DNA of 64,000 nt from NCBI RefSeq assembly GCF_021295335.1, contig NZ_JAIWOT010000001.1, positions 1,057,001-1,121,000 of the forward strand. The letters run 5' to 3'. Positions 57,268 to 64,000 of the stretch are shown here, one piece after another (position 1 is the stretch's first letter; every line of letters starts with the position of its first letter). The position numbers were made by a program, and so were the translations under genes. This stretch comes from Komagataeibacter sp. FNDCF1 (GTDB taxonomy: Bacteria > Pseudomonadota > Alphaproteobacteria > Acetobacterales > Acetobacteraceae). Below the pieces are notes generated by a model. The model was not told the origin of the DNA, did not search any database, and worked only from the letters and a program-made list of their open reading frames with translations.

Positions 57268-58146
57268 CTACGTCAGCTGGCGGGGCATGTAGTGATGGAA
57301 GGCAATCAGCCCCCACAACTGGCCGTCGACAACAAGTGACACCGACATGGAGGCGCGCACGCCCATGTTGCCCAGATATTCGCAGTGCACCGGCGAGACC
57401 GCGCGCAGGTGCATGAAACTCATGTCCAGCGCAGGCAGGCCGGGTTCCTCAAGCACCGCGACGCGCTGGAACGTGGCGTCCCCGATCACGCGGATCAGCG
57501 AGCGGCGATAAAGCTCACGTGCCTGCGCCGGGATGTCCGTACTGGGGAAATGCTGGCCCAGGAAACTTTCAAGCCCCTGCCTGCGATCTTCCGCGATCAC
57601 CTTGCCGGACCAGTCCGGCGCGAAGCGGTAGACCATGGCACGATCATAGCCAAACAGGCGGCGCATCTGCGGTATGGCCTGACGCAGCAGGGACAGCACG
57701 TCGGCCGGGTCACGCAGTTGCTCATGGACCGCGTGCAGGCCCTCCACAAGTGCCGCCGTCTGTTCCGGCCGGGCTGCCGGTTCACATTCCACCACGATAT
57801 CCGCACCCACGCGATGCACCACGCAGTCACACCGCACCCCGCCGCGCAGCGCGGTGTCTGTCATGACGCGGGGCCTGCCCTCTTCCATGCCATGTGCAAG
57901 GCTGCGCAGGCTGTCCGCCACGCCCTGCCCCATGCATTCATCCAGCGTCATGCCGAAATGGGGTGTGACGGCCGGAAGCCACTCCGTCACATTGGCGGAA
58001 TAGCGGTTGAGCCGCCAGTCGGCCATGCGAAAAGCCAGGACAAATCCGGCAGGCTGGATGCTGGCGGGAATATGGATGGGCTCACGGTCACAGGTCGTAA
58101 GATCCGCCTCGCCAAACGCCACGATGGGCCGGGCTGTCTCATTCAT
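57268..58146 (-). CDS. Bacteriophytochrome N-terminal half (PAS-GAF), ended by in-frame TAG
   Basis: 292 residues. The PAS domain holds the biliverdin-attachment Cys19 in TTCDREPIHIPASIQPAG, and the GAF domain holds DRAMVYRFAPDWSG, PSTDIPAQARELY (the PASDIP motif) and the chromophore-pocket His in SPVHCEYLGNMG. It ends GLIAFHHYMPRQLT then TAG at 57268-57270. In intact phytochromes this position aligns with the Tyr in PRYVPYEVR, and the following codons read PERTTAKMLGEFLALQ. A one-base change TAC or TAT to TAG would explain it. It overlaps bphO by ATGA. Confidence 0.9.
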   Translation of the reverse strand: MNETARPIVAFGEADLTTCDREPIHIPASIQPAGFVLAFRMADWRLNRYSANVTEWLPAVTPHFGMTLDECMGQGVADSLRSLAHGMEEGRPRVMTDTALRGGVRCDCVVHRVGADIVVECEPAARPEQTAALVEGLHAVHEQLRDPADVLSLLRQAIPQMRRLFGYDRAMVYRFAPDWSGKVIAEDRRQGLESFLGQHFPSTDIPAQARELYRRSLIRVIGDATFQRVAVLEEPGLPALDMSFMHLRAVSPVHCEYLGNMGVRASMSVSLVVDGQLWGLIAFHHYMPRQLT

Positions 58147-58748
58147 GCCGTGGCGCCTGCCAGTGCTGCGGTGCAGGCCTGCCGCATGGCGGATACGGCT
58201 ACGTCAAATGTGGCGCAGGCGGCGGCCGTCATCACATCACGGTCGCATGCAGGGGCATCGTCCAGACATGTCAGGAAATCCCGCCAGCCCGTGGCGTGGG
58301 CCTGCTCCAGCAGGTGCCCCGCCCCCGTTGCAGGGCCAAAACCCAGCGCCGTTACGCGCGGCAGCAGCACGCGCGCGCCAAGGGACGAGCCTTCGAGAAC
58401 ATAACAGGCTCCCAGCACCTGCGCTGGCGTGACGGGCCTGAACATTACGGCGGGCGTGAAAGACGCAAGCCCCAGGGCCAGCATGTCCTTGCCCAGCGAC
58501 GCGGCCAGCCGCGTGGGCTGCCATTGCCCCGCGGAAGCGGGCGGACGCAGCCGGTCCAGCCCCGCTTCCATATAGATACGGAATGCCCCGATGCCCCTTA
58601 CATAACGACGGTACTGATCCGCATCACGCATGGGGCCGACCATGGCATCCAGTTGCACATGGCGCGCCTGTGTCGCGGCTTTCAGATGATGGCGGACGGA
58701 GCCTGCATTTCTGGTCAGGGCGGAAGCGGAGGGCAGCACGGTATCCAT
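58143..58748 (-). CDS. bphO: Biliverdin-producing heme oxygenase (BphO)
   Basis: 201-residue heme oxygenase that opens heme to biliverdin, the chromophore of bacteriophytochromes. HHLKAATQARHVQLD carries the proximal His30, and YVLEGSSLGARVL is the distal helix motif. BphO and BphP are commonly encoded together; here the bphP start overlaps the stop by ATGA. Because the phytochrome gene carries a stop, the biliverdin made may have no intact partner unless another phytochrome exists elsewhere. Confidence 0.93.
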   Translation of the reverse strand: MDTVLPSASALTRNAGSVRHHLKAATQARHVQLDAMVGPMRDADQYRRYVRGIGAFRIYMEAGLDRLRPPASAGQWQPTRLAASLGKDMLALGLASFTPAVMFRPVTPAQVLGACYVLEGSSLGARVLLPRVTALGFGPATGAGHLLEQAHATGWRDFLTCLDDAPACDRDVMTAAACATFDVAVSAMRQACTAALAGATA

Positions 58749-58915
58749 TCAATCCTGACATGGCCATTCAATCAAATCCGCAACTGAATGACAAAAACAG
58801 ATGGCAGTCTCCCACTATTGCGCATTCCTCATGTCCATACAAGTGACGGGAGGCAGGGCCTGTGGCACACGACGCGCCGCATCGCCCATGCCCGTACCGC
58901 GTTGCCGCCCGTCCC

Positions 58916-60367
58916 TTACCTGCCGCCCGTACCCATGTAGCAGACAGGCTTGCCGCCGGCGTGGGTCGCACGGCTGTCCCCCGGCGAGAAGTGATCTTCC
59001 AGATACTGTTCCAGTTTCTCCAGCGACATGCCTTTCGTTTCAGGCAGGAACCGTGCCACGAAAACGAGGGACATCAGGTTGATCACGGCAAACGCGAAGA
59101 AAGTGAACGCCCCGATCCAGTGCAGGACCACCGGAAAGAGGAAGGAGACGGTGGCATTGAAAACCCACTGGGCCGCAACGGAAAGCCCGGTCAGGATGCC
59201 CCGCGCCCGCATGGGGAACAGTTCCGACATCAGCAGCCAGTAAAGTGGTGATACCATCATCTGGATGAAAAACAGGGCCAGCAAAATGAAGCCCAGCGCA
59301 ACCACGCTCTGTGACGGGGCACCGCCCATCAGCAGCAACGTCGCCCCCAGGCCCAGATGGGCGCATATGACACCGGCAAGACCACCCATAAGCGTAAAAC
59401 GGCGTGCAAACCGCCCGATCATCCATATCCCCAGAAAGGTCGCGCATACGGCAACAACACCCGCGCCGATTGTCGCGATCAGGGCTGCTTCTGTGCCCAG
59501 GCCGGTCTGGCGCAGGATGATCGGCGTGAAATACATGAAGGCGTTCACACCGGTAAACTGGGCTGCAAACCCCAGCCCTATCCCGACCATCAGAAGACGC
59601 TGGATCCAGGTTTCACCCAGCGCCTCCCGCCATCCCATCTGCTCGGAATCATCATTCACCTGTGCCCTGATCTCGACCATTTCCCTGTGGACCTGCGTAT
59701 CCGTCGAGCGGATGAGTTCCAGCACATGCCTGGCTTCATCCGCCCGGCCACGACTGGCCAGCCAGCGCGGAGAGCGTGGCACGAACACCAGGCCAAGCCC
59801 CAGCAGGCAGGCCGGAACAGCCGCAATCAGGAGCATGATGCGCCAGATGCCGGGGGCACCGGAAAACCTTGCCAGCAGAGCGCTGAGGATGTAGGCGATC
59901 AGCTGTCCCGTCACGATCATCATCTCGTTCTGGCTGACCAGTCGCCCGCGTCGGCCCGGGGGTGCCATTTCCGAAATGAACATCGGAACAAGGGCGGAGG
60001 CACCACCAACCGCGAACCCGAGTACGGCGCGCATCAGAACCATGACCGGAACAGTCGGCGCCTGTGATGTACCGAGCGCACCGATGACAAAGATGGCGGA
60101 CAGTCCCATCAGGCTGTCGCGCCGCCCCAGCCGGTCCGCCACGATGCCACATAGCAGCGACCCGACTGCCGCACCCAGCACCAGCGCGGACGTTACAAGC
60201 CCCTCGGTCAACGGGGTCAGCCCCAGGCCGCCCTGTGCAGCCGGAAGCTGCATGAACGGAAGCGCGCCCGCGATGACCCCGGTATCATAACCGAACGCCA
60301 GCGCCCCCATGGTGACGACCATGACAATCTTGGTTACCAGTTTCTGTGCGTCAGTAAGCTTTTTCAT
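58916..60367 (-). CDS. MFS sugar porter family transporter (second copy)
   Basis: 483-residue proton/sugar symporter with 12 membrane segments. Family signatures in order: FGYDTGVIAGAL (25-36), ADRLGRR (77-83), an ISEMAPPGRRGR block, FVPRSPRWLAS in the central loop, QFTGVNAFMYF, GRFARRFTLMGG, and LPETKGMSLEKLE at the C-terminus. These are closer to the standard xylose/galactose porters than the 168-1637 transporter. Start at 60367 (MKKLTDAQK). It is expressed from a long AT-rich upstream region and no catabolic genes are beside it. Confidence 0.93.
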   Translation of the reverse strand: MKKLTDAQKLVTKIVMVVTMGALAFGYDTGVIAGALPFMQLPAAQGGLGLTPLTEGLVTSALVLGAAVGSLLCGIVADRLGRRDSLMGLSAIFVIGALGTSQAPTVPVMVLMRAVLGFAVGGASALVPMFISEMAPPGRRGRLVSQNEMMIVTGQLIAYILSALLARFSGAPGIWRIMLLIAAVPACLLGLGLVFVPRSPRWLASRGRADEARHVLELIRSTDTQVHREMVEIRAQVNDDSEQMGWREALGETWIQRLLMVGIGLGFAAQFTGVNAFMYFTPIILRQTGLGTEAALIATIGAGVVAVCATFLGIWMIGRFARRFTLMGGLAGVICAHLGLGATLLLMGGAPSQSVVALGFILLALFFIQMMVSPLYWLLMSELFPMRARGILTGLSVAAQWVFNATVSFLFPVVLHWIGAFTFFAFAVINLMSLVFVARFLPETKGMSLEKLEQYLEDHFSPGDSRATHAGGKPVCYMGTGGR

Positions 60368-61303
60368 TCATGTATCCACAGCCTTTCAACCGTGTTCCCC
60401 TTACGGACGGGCACTGAAAGCTGTCCATTTCTTTCATGCCAGGAAATCAGGAAACACTTGAAGCCGCTGCCGGGTTGCATAATTCCCGCACTGTCAGAAA
60501 ATTTGTTTATCCTGATTTTTATTTTTCTTTCCCGTTTCTGTCTTAAATTTGAATTCCGTACCAATGATACTGTCCAGACGCCGGGACCACCGGCCATTCC
60601 ATTAAAATCAGGGCGGGATGTTATTTGTCATCACTCCGGCTGGTGCTCATACACCGCCACCAGCCCTGTTGAGGCAGCAGCCATGATCCCGCATTCCGAC
60701 AGACCCGCAGAGCCGTTTTTTCTGTGATCGCCTGACGGTTGTAATAGTCCATCGCCCATGGAATGGGGAAAAGCGGTGCACGGCTTTTTTTACCGACACG
60801 CTCCCCGTTATCTCACCCGATCTCGCACCCATGCAAACCAGTTTCCTGATCCGGGTGGCGATCCGTGGCACGCCATGCCGAATGTCCTTCCACTCAGGCT
60901 GGCCAGTCTGTCTGCAGTCCCGCCCCGTGGCAGTTTCCCGCCATCGGCCATGCTGTCCATTGCTTCACGGAAAAGGAAGCAACGGCCTCAACCGGTCTCT
61001 GCCGGCATGACCCGCAGGCAGACGCCTGGTCATCGAGGGTCATGCGCGTATACCTCGTGGCAAGTTTCTCCTCGCCTTGACGCTTTCTGATGAATGCCCG
61101 GACCCGGCCCGGATTGGCCTGTTCAATCCGAGAATGAAATCTGTCGCCTGTCTGTCTGCATATTTCGGGAACCACCAAAACCCGTTCCATGCCGACAATG
61201 CCTGGAAGGAACCGGGTAAGCCGACCATGACACTCGGGATGTTCGCAAGGGGGCGCCGTCAAAGCCGGGCGGCCGCATGTTGAACGTAGCTGAATGGATC
61301 AGG
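60368..61303. other. 936-base region without a supported gene
   Basis: Between the second sugar porter and the GlxA-type regulator, both on the minus strand. The first 250 bases are AT-rich and should hold the porter promoter. Several short open frames (for example 60758-61090 plus and 60894-61262 minus) were examined; none shows a domain, a convincing start signal or typical codon usage. It may be gene debris. Confidence 0.4.
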
Positions 61304-62251
61304 TCATCTTGCAGCATTACGCCGAACCGCCTGTGGTGGCAGTCCAAAGGCGCGCAGGAAAGCGCGCCGCATACGTTCCGGGTCGTGAAATCCCGTTGTG
61401 ACCGCAATGGTTTCAAGTGGAAGCGTGGAATGCAGGACACGCTCGTGGGCGGTTTCCAGACGCAGGCGTTCAACCGCTTTGGCCGGGCTTGTCCCAACGG
61501 AAGCCCGGAACGCACGGGAGAAATTGCGCGGGCTCATTGCCATCTGCTTCGCCAGGACATCCACCGTAAGGCGCTGTGCCAACCGCGTACGTATCCAGCC
61601 AAGGAGAGCGGTAAAACGATCCTCGCCCCCGCCCATTTCCAGCAGGGCGGAAAACTGTGACTGCCCACCGGGGCGACGATGGAAGACCACCATCTGCCGT
61701 GCCGTCCGGCGCGCCATGTCTTCGCCTAGATCATGGGTTATCAGGGCAAGCGCCAGATCAATCCCGGCACTGATACCGGCGGAAGTCCATACCGGGCCGT
61801 CGTGGATGAAAATGGCATCAGGCTCCAGCTTTACGTCGGGGAACAGGCGGCTGAATTTCTGCGCATGCTGCCAGTGCGTGGTCACACGCCGCCCATGCAG
61901 CAGGCCGGAGGATGCCAGTACGAACGCACCGGTGCACACACTGCACATGCGTCGTGTCCGTTTCATGCGGTGCTGCAGGAACACCCGCAAGGCCGGACAG
62001 TCCATGGCCCTGTCATGCCCTTCACCACCAACGGTGATGAGGGTGTCAAAGTCATCTTCCACCAGATCAGGCGCCATTGTCTGCACGGCGACTTTTGATG
62101 AGGATGTCACCAGCCCGCCATGGCGTGACAGCATCTTCAGGTCATACTCCTGCCCGGCCATACGCCCTGCAATTTCAAAGGCCGCGGCGGGACCGGCCGC
62201 ATCAAGCAGCTGGAAATCCGGATAGAGGACAAAGCCAATGGATCTGGTCAT
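61304..62251 (-). CDS. GlxA-type AraC family transcriptional regulator
   Basis: 315 residues. The N-terminal DJ-1/PfpI-like domain (about 1-185) contains [26 protein letters not shown] and the nucleophile-elbow-like [15 protein letters not shown], with a Cys as in the GlxA family. A C-terminal AraC helix-turn-helix pair (about 215-310) has [17 protein letters not shown] and [18 protein letters not shown]. Such regulators sense small molecules through the PfpI-like fold; the ligand is unknown. Divergent from the DUF1348 gene across 95 bases, so it may control that gene. Confidence 0.92.
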   Translation of the reverse strand: MTRSIGFVLYPDFQLLDAAGPAAAFEIAGRMAGQEYDLKMLSRHGGLVTSSSKVAVQTMAPDLVEDDFDTLITVGGEGHDRAMDCPALRVFLQHRMKRTRRMCSVCTGAFVLASSGLLHGRRVTTHWQHAQKFSRLFPDVKLEPDAIFIHDGPVWTSAGISAGIDLALALITHDLGEDMARRTARQMVVFHRRPGGQSQFSALLEMGGGEDRFTALLGWIRTRLAQRLTVDVLAKQMAMSPRNFSRAFRASVGTSPAKAVERLRLETAHERVLHSTLPLETIAVTTGFHDPERMRRAFLRAFGLPPQAVRRNAAR

Positions 62252-62346
62252 GTCCTGAAATGAGGGATCACTGTCATTTCGTCAACGTCGTGAAGGAAAC
62301 ACAATGGTGCGGCAACCATGACTGCTGCACCACAAGGAACTTATCC

Positions 62347-62811
62347 ATGTCACGACCGCCATTCCCGCCTTTTGATCTTGAAAGCGCAACACGCAAGGTC
62401 CGCCTGGCCGAAGATGCCTGGAACTCCCGGAACCCGGAACAGGTGGCACAGGCCTATACAATGGACAGCCAGTGGCGCAATCGGGTGGAATTCATCCATG
62501 GGCGCGATGAGATCGTGGCTTTCCTGACGCGCAAATGGAACGTCGAGCATGAATACCGCCTGATCAAGGAACTGTGGGGTTTCCGCAATAACCGCATGGC
62601 TGTCCGTTTTGCCTATGAATGGCATGATGATACGGGCCGGTGGTTCCGATCCTATGGCAATGAAGTGTGGGAATTCGATACTGCCGGGCTTATGCGCCGC
62701 CGGTTCGCATCAATCAATGATCTGCCTGTCGACGCCGGAGACCGACTGTTTCACTGGCCCCCGGGACGACGCCCGGATGATCATCCGGGGCTTTCCGGTC
62801 TCGGGCTTTAG
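62347..62811 (+). CDS. DUF1348 / NTF2-like family protein
   Basis: 154-residue SnoaL/NTF2-fold protein of the DUF1348 family: [31 protein letters not shown] is the characteristic start (given in parts), with [35 protein letters not shown] and [11 protein letters not shown]. The family is described as ring-hydroxylating-like or isomerase-like, but no reaction is known. AAGGAAC before the ATG at 62347 fixes the start; the frame extends back to 62077 over the regulator's 5' part and is not used. Divergent from the GlxA-type regulator. Confidence 0.85.
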   Translation: MSRPPFPPFDLESATRKVRLAEDAWNSRNPEQVAQAYTMDSQWRNRVEFIHGRDEIVAFLTRKWNVEHEYRLIKELWGFRNNRMAVRFAYEWHDDTGRWFRSYGNEVWEFDTAGLMRRRFASINDLPVDAGDRLFHWPPGRRPDDHPGLSGLGL

Positions 62812-62862
62812 GATCGTGAAAGAAATCGCGTTCCAGACCGACATTTTATGAAGCCGATGCCG

Positions 62863-62890
62863 CCAGTCCGTGAGACACAGGCCGGACTGG
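62863..62890. other. Hairpin between convergent genes
   Basis: CCAGTCCG / CGGACTGG, perfect 8 bp with a 12-base loop, between the DUF1348 gene and the convergent FAD monooxygenase. No T-run on the plus strand. Confidence 0.45.
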
Positions 62891-62937
62891 TGACGCTGCC
62901 GGACGGTTAAACGGACTGATGGCATGACCATAATATA

Positions 62938-64000
62938 TCAGCTTGTTGCATTCTTTTTTATATTTTTAAATTCGATATGTTGTGCCTTTATGCGCTTCAG
63001 TTCCATGTCAATTACTGTCCAGTTCCCACTTTTTACGACAGCAGCAACGTAACCATCGGGTCGTACCAGCCAGATACCGTTTTCATCCGGTGGCGGGCAG
63101 ACTTGGGGCAACAGCAAGGATGAATGACGCACGATCATGGCCCGCGTTGCGGCACTGTCCCTGGCAGCAAGTACAAAGCGGGGGATATCGCCCTGCCCGC
63201 AACTCCGTCGTAAAATCAGTCGCTGTCCCGGCTTGGGGCCATACAGCCCCCGGGCTGAACCCATGTTGAGAGGGCTGTCAGGGTAGCCGATCAGGATGCC
63301 GGAAAGCCGATTGGCAATGGCACGACGGATCACCGGAATGCTGGAGCCCTGTCTTACAATAAAGTTGCGCACCCGTTGCGCCAGATGATTTCTGAGCAGG
63401 ACAATCCTGGTCATGCGGCTGGAATCCGACAGTATCTGCAACGCAACACCGCTGCGTTCGATACTGTAGCTGTCCAGCAGGCACGGGCTGGCTTCCTGGC
63501 GTTCGACAAGCGCCAGTTTCCAGGCGAGATTGAAGGCATCCTGCATACCCATGTTCATGCCCTGACCGCCCGCAGGACTATGGATATGCGCTGCATCACC
63601 AGCCACAAACACACGGCCCCTGCGGTAATCCCGGACCTTGCGTTCGTTGACCCCAAAATCCGACAGCCACACCGGATCGGACAGGATAATCCCGCCCGGT
63701 CCCCGCCGGTCGACAATTGTCTGCATCTCCGCAAGGTCCGGTGTATGCAATGGAACCGAACCCAGATCGGCAATGATACGGTACCGACCCCGCGATAGCG
63801 GAAAGAACATCACAGCGCCGTCCGGGTGCCAGAAAATCCCCGGTTCGTCAGGCGGAATCGCAAGACCCGCCACATGTACGTCGGCAAGGACAAAACCCAT
63901 GGGCAGCGTATCCCCCTCGAATTGCAGGCCCAGCCTGCCGCGAACAAAGGAATGCGCACCATCACAACCGATGAGCCACGCAGCTTCCAGGGTTTCGACC
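62938..64000 (-). CDS. FAD-dependent monooxygenase (PheA/TfdB-like), 5' end outside window
   Basis: The frame continues without a stop to the window edge; the apparent ATG at 63900 is internal (it reads on upstream as LIGCDGAHSFVRGRLG). About 354 residues visible. The CDGAHS motif is the NAD(P)H/FAD DG motif of aromatic hydroxylases, and GRVFVAGDAAHIHSPAGGQGMNMGMQDAFNLAWKL holds the second FAD-binding GD motif (given in parts). The C-terminal thioredoxin-like domain ends MELKRIKAQHIEF. Probable substrate: a phenol or polyketide; not determinable. Convergent with the DUF1348 gene. Confidence 0.9.
   Translation of the reverse strand, partial: VETLEAAWLIGCDGAHSFVRGRLGLQFEGDTLPMGFVLADVHVAGLAIPPDEPGIFWHPDGAVMFFPLSRGRYRIIADLGSVPLHTPDLAEMQTIVDRRGPGGIILSDPVWLSDFGVNERKVRDYRRGRVFVAGDAAHIHSPAGGQGMNMGMQDAFNLAWKLALVERQEASPCLLDSYSIERSGVALQILSDSSRMTRIVLLRNHLAQRVRNFIVRQGSSIPVIRRAIANRLSGILIGYPDSPLNMGSARGLYGPKPGQRLILRRSCGQGDIPRFVLAARDSAATRAMIVRHSSLLLPQVCPPPDENGIWLVRPDGYVAAVVKSGNWTVIDMELKRIKAQHIEFKNIKKNATS

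Overview
The window is about 64 kb of high-GC chromosome from an acetic acid bacterium, most likely Komagataeibacter or a close relative (Acetobacteraceae, Alphaproteobacteria). The assignment is inferred from three things. The gene families are alphaproteobacterial: PdhB with a lipoyl domain, a purC-purS-purQ-purL block, a pyrG-kdsA pair and a COQ10-type START protein. A 930-bp IS5-family element with a 3-bp TNA target duplication resembles IS1031, first described in cellulose-producing acetic acid bacteria. GC content is high, with AT-rich intergenic patches. No rRNA, tRNA or CRISPR array was seen.

Layout. 1-11.9 kb: end of a haemolysin III-like membrane protein, a sugar porter, a DUF6056-like membrane protein, small exported proteins, a Zn alcohol dehydrogenase, MetC and a mercaptopyruvate sulfurtransferase, an AI-2E-type permease, an EEP hydrolase, cardiolipin synthase and YraN. 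11.9-19.6 kb (minus strand): the purine block purB, NRDE protein, purC, purS, a Rap1a/Tai-like exported protein, purQ, purL, followed by bolA and grxD. 19.8-23.4 kb (plus): YjbE/TerC protein, lytic transglycosylase, pgpA, pncC. 23.4-30.6 kb (minus): COQ10-like protein, lipA and the whole pyruvate dehydrogenase complex pdhA-pdhB-pdhC-lpdA. 30.7-37.6 kb (minus): ppiD-trpE-trpG-trpD-trpC-moaC. 37.9-41.6 kb (plus): tpiA, secG, pyrG, kdsA. 41.8-49.5 kb (minus): two cell-surface transferases, metA, a GGDEF-EAL protein and a porin. 49.9-54 kb: a membrane-protein gene cut by the IS, then a class II ribonucleotide reductase behind an NrdR-like box. 54.3-64 kb: a Zn dehydrogenase, a heme oxygenase/bacteriophytochrome operon broken by an in-frame TAG, a second sugar porter, a GlxA-type regulator, a DUF1348 protein and an FAD monooxygenase that runs off the window.

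How the genes work together. Most of the window is core metabolism: purine, tryptophan and CTP synthesis, acetyl-CoA production with its lipoyl supply, KDO, methionine and sulfur metabolism, and envelope upkeep. Four-base ATGA overlaps run through purC-purS-Rap1a-like-purQ-purL and recur at ppiD-trpE, trpC-moaC, lipA-COQ10, pyrG-kdsA and bphO-bphP, which suggests translational coupling. No complete unknown defence or mobile system was found. The most unusual items are the TAG-split phytochrome, TrpD with a duplicated N-terminal domain, the Rap1a-like gene locked into the purine operon, a double-hairpin intergenic repeat in three copies, MetA with an acetyl-CoA-type residue at position 111 behind a structured leader, and the exactly reconstructable IS insertion.
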